Of a stretch of DNA of 31,461 bases, positions 1 through 9,649 are shown piece by piece. The stretch comes from Chara braunii. Lineage: Eukaryota; Streptophyta; Charophyceae; Charales; Characeae. The stretch spans positions 1,650,778 to 1,682,238 of the forward strand of contig BFEA01000085.1 in NCBI GenBank assembly GCA_003427395.1, read 5' to 3'. Made by a program: the position numbers and the translations under genes. The first letter of the stretch is position 1, and every line of letters begins with the position of its first letter. The notes under the pieces are model-generated. The model searched no databases and was not told where the DNA came from. It saw nothing but the letters and a program-made list of their open reading frames with translations.

Positions 1-889
1 CAGATCTAAGTTCAACGTTCAGAATGTACTTGGCAAGGGGCAGCGACCAGATCAGCCCCGTTTTCTGCCTTCCCTTCTCACCTAATCTCACTCTTCCCTC
101 AGTACTCTGCTTCTCTCCCGGCATACACACACTAGTATTGTGTGTCTGACCAGATCTGCATTTCGTACTTACTGCAAAGAGAAAGCCTTTACGAAGTATC
201 TCGCCGCTTCTTCTCACCATATGACAAAGCGATACCCATATACCAGTCTTCAGTGCGCTGGTGCGCTGCCGTGTCATCAACCAAATCCCTCTCTCACACT
301 CGCACCCTCAATAACACTTCTCCCTTCGTCTTCCTGCGTAACCGCGTGAGTGCCGATGTCTCCGCCTGGAGCTCGTCTCGCACTCCATGATTGTCTGAGA
401 CTCTGCGATGCACTGCGTACACCTCGCATGCTTCCTCAATCCTCCGTCTGTCCACTGTCCTAGCGTGCCTATCGCGCTGGGCACACCGTGCACATCCCCC
501 CTATAGAATGATTGGTTACTTCCTATATCCCCTTCCGTTCAGCTCTCGGCCTTGTTTTCACCCAGGGCGCTCTGAGAAGGCCACAGTCCTTCGCTGTTCC
601 CAAACCGCTCGGGGATGGCCCCCGGTCAATCGCAGCACCAGGCACCCCCAACTGNCCCGCTTGATGTCNATTCCCAGATCAGTACTTCNGAATCTCAATT
701 TCCCTTTTTTCCCTGAAGGCTGAGCCGCACAGTTGATAATCGTATGAGGCCACAGAGAGCTCCANCNATTTGAGCAGCAGGTATGCCTATACCGAAATCT
801 GANAATGATACAGTGACCCACACCGCACTGATGGCGCACCGATCCTGAACAAACNTTCCCTGTTCCATAGTGTACCGTGGAATGTAGCC
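1..889. other. No recognisable gene; left-edge intergenic DNA
   Basis: Only short overlapping open frames occur here, in both orientations, with no domain I recognise. The stretch is C/T-rich on the plus strand up to about 600. Scattered single ambiguous bases begin at 655. It leads into the minisatellite to the right with no sharp border. Confidence 0.5.
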
Positions 890-1480
890 TCACCGGTGTA
901 ATCCCAAACCTGAACCTTTGCCAACGTCGAGGTAGTTTCGGCCTGAAAATAAACCAACATAGTGTACCCGGGTCTGAAATAATCCGCAGGGCTGGTGCAG
1001 AACCTGAAGTTGCTGTAGTGNCTCGGGTCATGGAGATACCCCCTTGGGATGGTCCCGAACCCGAAAATAGGTCGCGGTGGTGAATACATCAGCGTAGTCA
1101 TCCCNAACCTGAAATAGACTGACGTAGTGGTCCCAAAGCTGAAATAAACCGCCATAGTGGCACCNAACCTGGAATAAATGGCCGCAGTGATGGTGCCGAG
1201 CCTGAGCTAAATACCCGTGATAGCGCCGAACCTGGAATAATCTGTCGTCCAAGTTCCGAACCTGAAATACATCGTCATAGTGGCTCGAGACCTGAAAGTA
1301 AGCCACCGTGGCGGTNCCGACCCTGAAACAAATTGCCATGATGATGCTGATCCTGAAATAAATAGCCGTGATGATGTCGACCCTGGAAATAAATCACCCT
1401 GGTGCCCGAACCTGAAGTATGCCGATACCGGCTCAGGCCGAACCTCAAACATGTCCGGTACCGAACCTAACATCATGCTG
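890..1480. repeat. Degenerate ~33-bp minisatellite, locus 1
   Basis: A core close to CCGAACCTGAAATA recurs about every 33 bases, for example near 1105, 1135, 1165, 1230, 1260, 1290, 1325, 1355, 1385 and 1410. A second shared word, CATAGTGG, lies between many cores. Spacers vary in both sequence and length. Because 33 is a multiple of three, the minus strand carries open frames with an 11-residue pattern rich in Tyr-Phe-Arg-Phe-Gly; I read these as by-products of the repeat, not genes. A related block lies at 9.65-9.87 kb. Confidence 0.75.
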
Positions 1481-2640
1481 TCGGTCCAATGTAACACGAT
1501 CCCACGCTGTCCATATCCATGTGGTTATCGTCCGTACCGCCGGGCTCAGTANGGTTAGTAATCAGGTAAATAGGGNACGCGTCATAGAGAGTTTCGATCA
1601 TCGGGGGATAGCAAAAAAAAGTTAGAGCTCAGGGAATTTGATCAAATCTGGGTTCTGAGATGACGGTGGGTATCCCAAGCAAAACCAGACCAGGCATNGA
1701 ATAATCATTACCTCCTGTTTGTTCCATCATTTTTAATCGTTCTCCCTTTTCCTTAATTCTAATGTCTGAAATAGTGAATTAGTCGTAGGTGCACCAAAAA
1801 TGAATTCTGAGGGAGTTTAATCAAATGGTTGAAATTCTCTCTTTTCTTCTCTCCCCTACCATTTTAAATTTTTTTCTCTGGTTTTCTATTTCATTGCCGG
1901 AAACATAAAATAACGAGGTATTTTTCTCAAAATTTAAATGCCGTGAAAAAATAAGGGAACTAAGGGATATTACGTTTTTCTCTTCCCTCCTATTGTTCCC
2001 AATCTTTTCTCCCATATTTAGTTTAGGTAAAAAAAATAGACAAAAATCTGAGGCCTCATTTCGTCCCCAGTCGTATGCCGCAAAAACGTTGCGGCGAAGT
2101 CAGTTCCCGCGATGCTTCTCCGCAGCAGGCTAATCCGAGTCTAGCTCTCTAAACAGCCGGGAATGACAGTCCNTAGATGCGCCGAGTGTGGCCACTTATC
2201 TCGCCATCTTTGAGGGTTACTCGTAAGGCTCAGTGCGCCCATAACCAGGGGTGCCCTAAGTTCCCCTAATTTTTGCNGCNTGGTCATACGGGAGTACCCT
2301 CAAAACACGGACTTATCCCTGAGCCTAAGTCCCAAAACTGCAAATCTCAGGCGGCGCACTGCTTGCGGCCGCCTGACACCGGCAGAGAGCAAGGTGACTT
2401 ATACATGAGTACCCAAGTGGCAAACCTTAATCAAGCCAGCGCCTACATAAGTAGCACGACGGCGCACACATGCGCCTCCATCGCCCTACTTTCTTCTTCA
2501 AGCCAAAACAACCTAGGTTCCTTCTTGGTTATTTTACGTTCCTTTCCTTTCACCAGGCATGATTCTTATTTCAATCATATATTCATTTCCCCTTTTGTCA
2601 TCTTAGCCCTGAAGAAAGCATAAACAATATATCTCACAGC
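1481..2640. repeat. AT-rich flank of composite repeat, locus 1
   Basis: After the minisatellite come AATCAGGTAAAT (about 1560), an AT-rich stretch (1690-2040) containing a GCCGGAAACATAAAATAA word, and a G/C-bearing tail. The same order (minisatellite, AATCAGGTAAAT, AT-rich stretch, ACTGGAAATAATAAAATGAA word) recurs at 9.65-10.4 kb, so both appear to be old copies of one longer repeat. Three hairpins sit in the tail: 2077-2095 (GCCGCAA/TTGCGGC), 2309-2332 (GGACTTA/TAAGTCC) and 2347-2376. No gene is seen. Confidence 0.5.
2347..2376. repeat. Perfect 9-bp inverted repeat (hairpin)
   Basis: Arms TCAGGCGGC and GCCGCCTGA are exact reverse complements around a 12-base loop. It lies 14 bases after another hairpin at 2309-2332. 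Confidence 0.8.
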
Positions 2641-3056
2641 CATACAAGCAGTCCAATAGAAGGGCGTAGCCTGTAAGGGTATATGGGAAAGGGATAGGTG
2701 ACGCGTACCTCATGGTTCTCTGCCTCCTTAGTTCCTCCTGAACTCCGGCGGAGCTCCCGCAATCGCTCTGTATTTGGAGATGTACGGTCTATGCAACTGA
2801 TTGCTGGTACTTAGAGTTAACAGAGGCCAGTATTATCTTAATGAAAACACATCATACACCAATCATAGTCAAAGAGACGGGTACTTTGGGAGGATCCAAT
2901 CAAGACAAGGATGGGGAAGGATGGAGGAGGCAGGCACCATTACAAGGTGATAATGCCTCTCTCCTCTCTAATGCCCTGCGTTCTCTTCATCTTCGGTCTC
3001 TGCTTAATTTTATGATGCCAAATAATAATAACAATTCAGGCCAACAACGAAAATAG
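2641..3056. other. No gene recognised
   Basis: Unremarkable sequence of mixed composition before the AAT microsatellite. A 71-codon open frame at 2841-3056 ends in Asn repeats encoded by the start of the microsatellite and has no recognisable domain. Confidence 0.4.
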
Positions 3057-3139
3057 TATGATAAAATGATAGTAATAATAATAAAATAAATAATAATAAT
3101 AATAATTATAATAATAATAATAATAGTAATAATAATGGC

Positions 3140-3178
<39 letters not shown>
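3057..3178. repeat. (AAT)n microsatellite
   Basis: About 120 bases of nearly uninterrupted AAT/ATA triplets with a few G, C and A interruptions. Similar tracts occur at 4205-4300 and 4960-5037, so three AAT tracts lie within 2 kb. Confidence 0.95.
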
Positions 3179-3179
3179 G

Positions 3180-4204
3180 ACAATATTTCGTCAATGCTTC
3201 GAGTGATTTTGCATGGAGCAGGGGATTAAGGGAAAAGGAACGTTTCTACTTGAAGTTTCATTTGTCAATGATTGTCTCTCGTGATTGTTGCCCTGCCCTG
3301 CCTGCAAGACCGCGCGTGCACATGATTGTTGTTTGGCAGGCTTGTCTGAAAACCGCAGGGGACATACTCGCTGGCCCGTACTAGCAGAGTAGCTTGGCTA
3401 TGGCCTTCTGCTTCTGTTCATGACTGCCCGTCTCTGTCTGGCAGTTCTGTGTTTAGTCGTCGGTTCCCGTCGATCTGTTTGTTTCTCTTTATTTCACCTG
3501 TCTGTGTGTCTCTGTCTGTTCATCTTGTCCGACGGTGTCTGTTGGTTTGTCTGTGTGTGGACGTCCGACTGTCTATTCGTCAGTCTGTTGTCTTTTGCCA
3601 GTCCAACCGCGTCTCCTTTCTCTTTCTTACTTCTCTCTCCTCCTTCTCTTTTCATTCTCTATCTCTTCTTAGCAGCAGTCTGTCCCAGTCTGTCCCGGTC
3701 CAATCAAGCAAGTACCGCATGGGACTGTGTGCACTACGGACATGGGAAAGGATCAGACCATCGGGCTACAAAAGTATAACTCAAAAAGGCAGCGCCCAGT
3801 CATTCATTCATTCCTGCGTGAGCCATGCAGGGCCGCTGCTACAGCGACTTGAGCAGCGTGGTCTGCAGCTATGCCTGAGGATGACGTGAATGAAGAGAGT
3901 TAGCGCAGTCCTAGCTTCTAGTAGCTGGTGTTGACTGGTGGCCACAACTGCCGTAATCGGTGATAGGCGCGTGATCATCAGCGTTGCAGCCCGTGGGGGA
4001 TCCAGGGTGATCTAGAGTTGAAGTATGAAGTACAAAGTGGTGTTGGTGCTGATGCACCATAGCCCGTTGAAGCAGGCCAGAATCCGAACTGTGTCTTGGT
4101 TTCCACATCTCCGAGCTTCGAGTTGGGCGCATTGCGCAAGTGTGAATCACCGTCTGTTTTACATGCATGCGCTGTGAAAAAGTGAAAGTGAGTCTGATTG
4201 TATA
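3180..4204. other. No gene; T/C/G-rich cryptic simple sequence
   Basis: From about 3400 to 3680 the plus strand is dominated by TCTG, TTCT and CTGT words (cryptic simple sequence), which explains the Ser-, Leu-, Phe- and Cys-rich open frames there. From 3700 to 4200 composition is mixed. No domain is recognised on either strand. Confidence 0.5.
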
Positions 4205-4243
4205 ACAATAATAATAATAATAATAATGATAATAATTATAATA

Positions 4244-4274
<31 letters not shown>

Positions 4275-4300
4275 TAGTCAATAATAATAATAATAACAAT
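4205..4300. repeat. (AAT)n microsatellite
   Basis: AAT/ATA triplets with interruptions (GAT, AGT, AAC). The Ile- and Asn-rich start of a 132-codon open frame at 4226-4624 comes from this tract and is not taken as coding. Confidence 0.9.
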
Positions 4301-4736
4301 GAAAATGTAAGAAAAATGAGCAATAGCGAACTTCAGAAACCAAGCAGCATCGTATACACAAGCTCAGATAGTCGTGACCTCGAACCTACAACAGAATTGA
4401 ATAACGAGTTTCACCAAATAAGAAGACACCGAGAGTTCATAATTGACAATACTGGTAACGTCTCATCATCATCATCAATGAAGAACCGATGTAGATCCTA
4501 TCTGGCGCTCGGCGCCCAGACTACAGATGGCCGATCCTATCTAGCCTATACTACAATGACGAATGGTGACGACAACAACTTTCCGAAGTTCGAGCATACA
4601 GCGGCCAATGCCACACGATTCTAGCACCAGGTATGTTTCTCGCTACACTCACAAATTCGTTCCCTCACACACAAGTGCCACGTGTACCAAAGGACTACTT
4701 GCACCCCATCCAGCACGCATCAATGCAGCTCGGTTA
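4301..4736. other. Uncertain open frame region, no recognised gene
   Basis: An open frame that starts in the microsatellite continues to 4624. Its non-repetitive part is rich in Ser, Asn and Arg and matches nothing I know. Low-complexity start, no recognisable domain and the repeat-rich surroundings argue against a real gene. Confidence 0.3.
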
Positions 4737-4930
4737 TGGTCGCCTGCTCCTTCCGCTTCTCCTTCTCCCTCTTCTTCTTTTTCCCCTTTTTCTTCCCCTT
4801 CTTCTTCTTCTCATTCTCCTGCTTCCTTTTAGCGGTAGTCTTCGGTTTCTGCGATGTTTCGCGTTTCTTCCCGGGATCTTCTTCTTCTCCCGCGACTTTC
4901 TTTTCCTCTTTTGTATTATCCTTCTCCTTC
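4737..4930. repeat. Pyrimidine-rich (CTT/CCT) tract
   Basis: The plus strand is almost purely C and T for long stretches. The minus strand reads as Arg/Lys-rich, and the plus as Ser/Phe/Leu/Pro-rich, in overlapping frames, as expected for a polypurine/polypyrimidine tract. Confidence 0.85.
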
Positions 4931-4959
4931 CCGTAGCCAAGATAAAGTCGCTATCATAA

Positions 4960-5037
4960 TACTAATAATATTAACGATAATAATAATAATAATAACAATA
5001 ACAGTAATAATAAATGAAATAATAATAATAATAAAGC
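4960..5037. repeat. (AAT)n microsatellite
   Basis: Third AAT/ATA tract, interrupted by AAC and ACA triplets. Confidence 0.9.
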
Positions 5038-5179
5038 CGTAATAATGAAGGTTTACAGGCTATCTCTCCGGTCCCATACAGTCAGCCAGGGCAGGGGTGC
5101 ATTGTATTCGGGCCGATTGCATGACCGCCGCGATCGTGTCTTAGAGGCGATCAGGTAAGTGGTTCTCACTCTCTCTCAC

Positions 5180-5412
5180 ACCCTCGTACACACACACACA
5201 CACTCAAATGATAACGCGCGGTCACACACATGCACAAGTACACACATACATACGCACACACGCACACATAACTCACATACTCACACAGACATACGCACGT
5301 ATACTCACACACACATACACACATACACACATACACACACACACACAAACACATACACACACACACACACAAACACACACAAACACACACACACACACAC
5401 AAACACATACGT
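5180..5412. repeat. (CA)n microsatellite, imperfect
   Basis: CA dinucleotides with regular T and A interruptions (CATA, CAAA). It is the leftmost CA separator of the composite array that follows. Confidence 0.95.
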
Positions 5413-5536
5413 AGTCGTGAATCTACCCACGTTCAGCGGTAGATTCATTCGATTTTGCTGAGCGTATCGATGGAAGTAGCGGGCGGTCCACCGCGCGATT
5501 CACACACACACACCCATACACACTCACACACACCCA

Positions 5537-5567
<31 letters not shown>

Positions 5568-5835
5568 GGCATAGGCAGACAAGTGTGGCAGTGTATATTC
5601 CCACGACAATTCGCCAAATTCATTCGATTTTGCTCATCCTATGGATGGAAGTAAACGTGAAATCAACCGCGCGATCCGCCACGCACACACTCACAAACAC
5701 ACAAGTGTACACCCACACACACGCGTACTCACACACAAGCACAAATGCACGTAGTAGTGTAGATTTACATGTTCTAGTGGTAGAATCAGTCGATTTAGTT
5801 TATCCTATAGATAGGAGTACTATGAAGTGAATCGA
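5409..5835. repeat. Three ~170-bp units separated by CA tracts
   Basis: Units at about 5409-5503, 5585-5680 and 5751-5835 share CGTAGTnGTG near the start, CATTCGATTTTGCT (5446 and 5621; diverged near 5787), a TATnGATGGAAGTA-like word, and CCGCGCGAT (first two units). The CGATTT word recurs at 5450, 5625 and 5791, so the spacing is 175 and 166 bases. CA-rich tracts fill 5503-5567 and 5684-5740. Unit 1 has a perfect 9-bp hairpin (5419-5446, GAATCTACC/GGTAGATTC). Unit 3 keeps a hairpin at the same place with changed arms and one bulge (5762-5787). Confidence 0.8.
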
Positions 5836-5837
5836 GA

Positions 5838-5908
5838 GAAGGAAGACTTACCTGTTTCTCTCTCTTCCCGTCGAGGGAAGGAAGACTTACCTGTTTCTCT
5901 CTCTTCCC
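5838..5908. repeat. 39-bp tandem duplication
   Basis: A 32-base stretch beginning GAAGGAAGACTTACC is exactly repeated after 39 bases. The minus strand of each copy contains CAGGTAAGT, the consensus of a 5' splice site, but nothing around it supports an exon. Confidence 0.9.
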
Positions 5909-6029
5909 TCGTCGTTGCCGTATCCGTTCGTCACAGCTCGATGCGCCCCAACAACGAAACGCAACATGATCCGTCTCGAACTGTCATCGTTCCCGTACGC
6001 CCGGACCATCGCCATACCCATCTGTACGG

Positions 6030-6540
6030 GCAGGTACGTATTCCTCCCCCCTCTTCTTCTTCTTCTCCTCGCACGGCTCGTTTCTTCCCCCCTCCATTCC
6101 GTGCTCCTCTTCTTCTCCTTTCGCACGCCCTTCTCTCTTCACTCACGAGCCCGCGTCCGTCCTGCGCTCCACTTCTTTCCTCCTATGCCGCCTCCTTCTC
6201 TGCGCGCGTCTTCTTCGCTACCCCCATGCGCGCAGTTCCTCCCGCTTCCCCTACTAAGTCGACTACTTCCCCCTCCTCTATGCTACCTCGCTCGTGCTCA
6301 CCTTGTTGCTTGCCCCGCGCTTGTTTTTTCGGTTGATCGCTAGCGCTACCTCCCCTCCTTCTTCTTTTTCCTCTTCTCCTTTTCCTTCTTCCCACGCTTC
6401 TTTCATCCGCGCGACCGCCTTCCTTCCTCGCTCATTCCTCCTCGGTTTCCCGCCTCTCGCAGCTTCCTACCTTCCGCTCTGGGCTGCGCTCTTCCCTTGT
6501 CGTACTCCAACGCGAGTCCTCCCGGTCGTCATCGCAGGTC
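6030..6540. repeat. Pyrimidine-rich region
   Basis: Long C/T-rich stretch on the plus strand with CTTCTT, CCTCC and TTCCT words. It gives overlapping open frames on both strands (Ser/Pro/Leu-rich on plus, Arg/Gly/Glu-rich on minus) with no recognisable domain. Similar composition is seen at 21.13-21.46 kb. Confidence 0.75.
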
Positions 6541-6581
6541 GGATACCGAGCGGGATGTCGGGAAGTTCAGGGGGAATGAAC

Positions 6582-6601
6582 CTGCCCGAAAATCGGGGCA
6601 G
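6582..6601. repeat. Hairpin, 8 bp with one bulge
   Basis: CTGCCCGA pairs with TCGGGGCAG around an AAA loop with one unpaired G on the 3' side. Confidence 0.6.
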
Positions 6602-6604
6602 ATG

Positions 6605-7130
6605 CAAAAGGTAAGTCTACTAAGGAAATTCGCGGACGTTGAAAGGAAAGAAAAATAAACTCAACAAGAAATAAACGAAAAAATAAGAATCTAAAAAGAA
6701 AAGAAAAGAAAAGAAACCAAGCCTAACTGAAATCTAACTGCTAACTACCCCTGAACTGCCAAGTGTCGCAGCCTTACGACACTCGGTTTCAACTAACGAA
6801 CTAACCTTACTAATTCCTATACCAAGGTCGCGGGTGAGCCAAGGTGAAACTTTAAGTAGAGCTCCTTGTAAAAAGGAATTAACTCAAAGTCAAGCAGACT
6901 CAATCCCTACATCCTTTGTTTACCAAACTGGACCTAGACCAACTAAACTAGCTCCTATTCTGGTTAAAAAAAGAGCCGCTCAGGTAGATATAGAGGATCG
7001 GGGCTCAGCCCACCTAGTGGCCTGTGTCCGTTTCCAAGTCTGCGTGTGTGCACGCAAGCCGGTCTGCGTGCCCGTCTAAGTGTTTGTCAGTCTTGAGTGT
7101 GTGTGTGTGTCCGTAGGCACTTGATTCATC
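6605..7130. other. No gene recognised
   Basis: A-rich on the plus strand to 6720, then mixed. A short GT-rich stretch is at 7093-7112. The 81-codon open frame at 6834-7079 has no domain I recognise. Confidence 0.4.
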
Positions 7131-7354
7131 TGAAGGTCCGAAAGGCCGGTGCTTACCCACGGTCGTGACTTTGAGGGTTGCAGTGGGGAAAACACTCAAG
7201 TAGTGGGCATGCCGGTACCACATCATGTAAAGGTTGATGTGCCGGGTACTCGAAGCCGAGTAGATGAAAACAACAGTTGCCATTTTCAGAGGCGCAAAAC
7301 CCGTTAGATAGGCGGGTACCAGTTCAAGTAGCCTGAGTCCAGGCCTTATGCGGA

Positions 7355-7366
7355 CGGTATCAGAGC
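7355..7366 (+). other. Primer-binding-site-like word
   Basis: CGGTATCAGAGC matches 11 of the 12 bases of TGGTATCAGAGC, a common LTR-retrotransposon primer binding site complementary to initiator tRNA-Met. No LTR end is clear before it and no gag follows, so it may be chance. Confidence 0.25.
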
Positions 7367-7985
7367 TTGCATCAGTGTCCCCCTCAAAGGGACGAAGGCA
7401 CCGGTTGCTTGGGTAATCACGCTGTCACGAAGTCGCCATTCGAGAGGCGACTTCCTCTCTTCATACGGGAGGCGAAGCAGGAGCCTCAACCCTACTCATA
7501 ACATATGAGTAAGGACAGACGTACCGACTGTCGCTACCTATTATGGTAGGCAGTGTGCTTCTTTTGGCTGCCCCGACCTCATGATCGGGGTTATGTTAAT
7601 TTTTCAGTTGTCTTCAGATTTTACGGCGGCGAGACCTGCCGACTTTCCTATACCGGCCAATATGATGCCCCGTCACTCGTTCTAATTTAATTTTGCCTTA
7701 CCATCTGATCCTTTAACGGTCTTAGATTGTGGTTGCCACATCCTGTGCGACCTTTCATGTTTTTCTTCCAACCCTCTGGCCCTTGTGGTCGGAGACTTTT
7801 AATTTTTATTAACCCCTTCCGGTTGTCGTACGCGTCGTATCACTACGTACGATCACCTAAAAATCTCGGCCTCAATGGTCGAGAAGTTTGCTTCACGATG
7901 CTATGCCAAAAAAATTCTCACTTTTTACTCCAGGCTGTCTACGGTACGGTAACCGGTGTCGCTTCTGTATCGAATGCAAAATCAT

Positions 7986-8015
7986 GAGCAAATACCCTTA
8001 TAAGGGTGTTTGCTC
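7986..8015 (+). repeat. 15-bp palindrome, copy 1 of dispersed ATACCCTT hairpin
   Basis: The arms pair at all 15 positions, with one T-G pair (7993/8008) and essentially no loop. The core ATACCCTT-AT-AAGGGTGT and a TGCAAAA word just upstream are shared with copies at 15817-15846 (minus) and 22645-22674 (plus). Confidence 0.8.
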
Positions 8016-8339
8016 CAACAGCGTGTACCTATGTTTGAAGTTTGCATGGCCTAAGGGGGCAGCGTATTAAGGGTTAAATAGGGGTTGCGGCAGACAAAAC
8101 CCCCCCGCCCCCCCTGATTGTATACCTTTTCGGAGTTCTTAGTCGGACGTTGGTCCTGGGCCGGGATTCGAGGTCCTTGTCCAGGACATCCCAAGCCCTA
8201 GGCTCCGCATGGAAGGAACTTTCCCCCCCGCAGAGCCTATTCGTCCCGCCAGCCAAGACGCTCAAGCCAAAGGATGGAGGTTTCGCGGCGGCCGCACGAC
8301 TATTCCTTCAGTCGTGCAATATCGTGAGGGAGTAGACCC

Positions 8340-9075
8340 TCACGATACTTCGAGCCTGACACTTGAGTGTCATAAGCGGTACTCGGATCCACGAAGGACT
8401 GCTTGATTATGGGCACTACATAGTACGCCATCATTGTGACTGCTTGTGTACGCTTGCATTGCAAGTTGATATGAGAAAGTCCTACGTCCGCGCAGTTTTA
8501 TACTAAGTCCCGTGCGAGGCGCCTATCTGATTCCGCATCGGAAAGTTATGGGATGGCTACCGAGGGACTAGGAGCGTTGTCGCGTTGTTTGTGTTGTGTC
8601 GTTTTGTGCGTATGTTGTGGGTGTGTTTTATTTTTATGTTCCTTATAGTGTTGTGCGCGTGGCGTGTGGGATACGTCCTAGTCGACCGACGACGAGTCGC
8701 GCTTGGGACCTCAGCCCCCCAAGATGTCGGTTCGCGTGCGGGTCCGATAGAGGCATAGTACCTCGCGTACCCCCTATGCTACAGCGAACGAGAAACGCCC
8801 TCGGCTGGTCCACCTCTGCGATTGCAACTGATCAGCTTTCGTATTGTGGACTGGTAGCTCGGTGGGGATACGCCCACCGAAGGGAGGTGACAACTCCCGT
8901 AAGGTGGAGGTAAGTCGTACCTCGCGTAGGCCCTATCCTGTCGTAGGGGCTCGCGAGAGGTATGGTTGGCGCACTCGGCTGGAGCGGCTTGTGGAAGCTC
9001 CATGTATGTATCGCGACGAGGGTTAAATGCCAACTCCTGCGTGACGCGGAGGAGAGGGTCTCGCGCTGCCTTTGA
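8340..9075 (+). repeat. Interspersed repeat family A, copy 1
   Basis: This stretch matches 19.37-19.96 kb on the opposite strand (close, including the shared GTACCCCCTATGCTACAGCG) and 27.38-28.1 kb on the same strand (more diverged). Predicted stems: 8357-8372 (TGACACT/AGTGTCA), a long-range stem 8805-8813 with 8846-8854, and 8918-8926 with 8952-8962. These stems are kept in other copies by paired changes. Reading frames differ between copies, so I do not consider it protein-coding. No terminal repeats or target-site duplications were identified. It is not a class I recognise; a structured non-coding repeat is likely. Confidence 0.75.
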
Positions 9076-9649
9076 GTAGTGTTGGACCGATGCACTCGAC
9101 ACTGGCCTCACTTGAAAGGCAGGCCCTAGAAGCCCCAGTACCGAGCCTACAGGTAGGGAGCCCCGTCGGACCTGGCCCGGTAGTCATCCAGGCAGTACCA
9201 ATAGTGCACAATGAATGGCCCAGTACAACAACCCCGGTAGCCTTCCCTTAGCATTCTAGAGTCAACCCTACGACCGCATGACGATAATTGTGTAATTCAA
9301 AATTTCAGGGTCATGCTTTAGGTTTGTGTCGCGCATCTCCGGACCTCTTGGATTTCGGATCGGTAACCACATCAAAACTACAGCGGCCACTGCAGGGTCT
9401 GAACCACCAATGGAGCCAAATCCCATGTCAAAATAGTGATTAGCCGGACTGGAGAAGCTACAATACTCCCGGACCTGACTGCAGTACCGTATCAGGGATT
9501 AACATCGTCAGACTGTAGCTGAGTGATGCCTGCCCCTAACCAGTAGCTGTACTGAATTGGTAGCGTCAATTCCACAATCGACGCCGCCCAATTAATGTCG
9601 TCAACCCGGGGTAAGTCTCAGTAACCCAAGACCAGATTAGAACCCTCAT
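9076..9649. other. No gene recognised
   Basis: Mixed sequence with a few diverged words related to the downstream minisatellite (GACCTGACTGCAGTACC and the like). No domain on either strand. Confidence 0.4.

Larger units (their letters stand above)
7130..8347. repeat. Hairpin cluster (series of perfect short inverted repeats)
   Basis: Many perfect or near-perfect stem-loops follow each other: 7429-7454 (GAAGTCGCC/GGCGACTTC), 7494-7510 (ACTCATA/TATGAGT), 7534-7549 (CTACC/GGTAG), 7571-7590 (CCCCGA/TCGGGG), 7826-7852 (TCGTACG/CGTACGA), 7864-7884 (TCTCGGCC/GGTCGAGA, one G-T pair), 7986-8015 (15 bp), 8294-8317 (GCACGACT/AGTCGTGC) and 8320-8347 (11 bp). Loops are 2-14 bases. No open frame spans the region and no protein domain is visible. 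It leads into family A copy 1. Confidence 0.75.

Noticed and set aside
4226-4624. 132-codon frame beginning with Ile and Asn runs
   Set aside because: The start is a translated AAT microsatellite and the rest has no recognised features.
8860-8876. A-box-like GTAGCTCGGTGGGG in family A, suggesting a tRNA-derived SINE
   Set aside because: No B-box lies at the right distance downstream; the GGTTCGAT-like word in copy 3 lies upstream of it.
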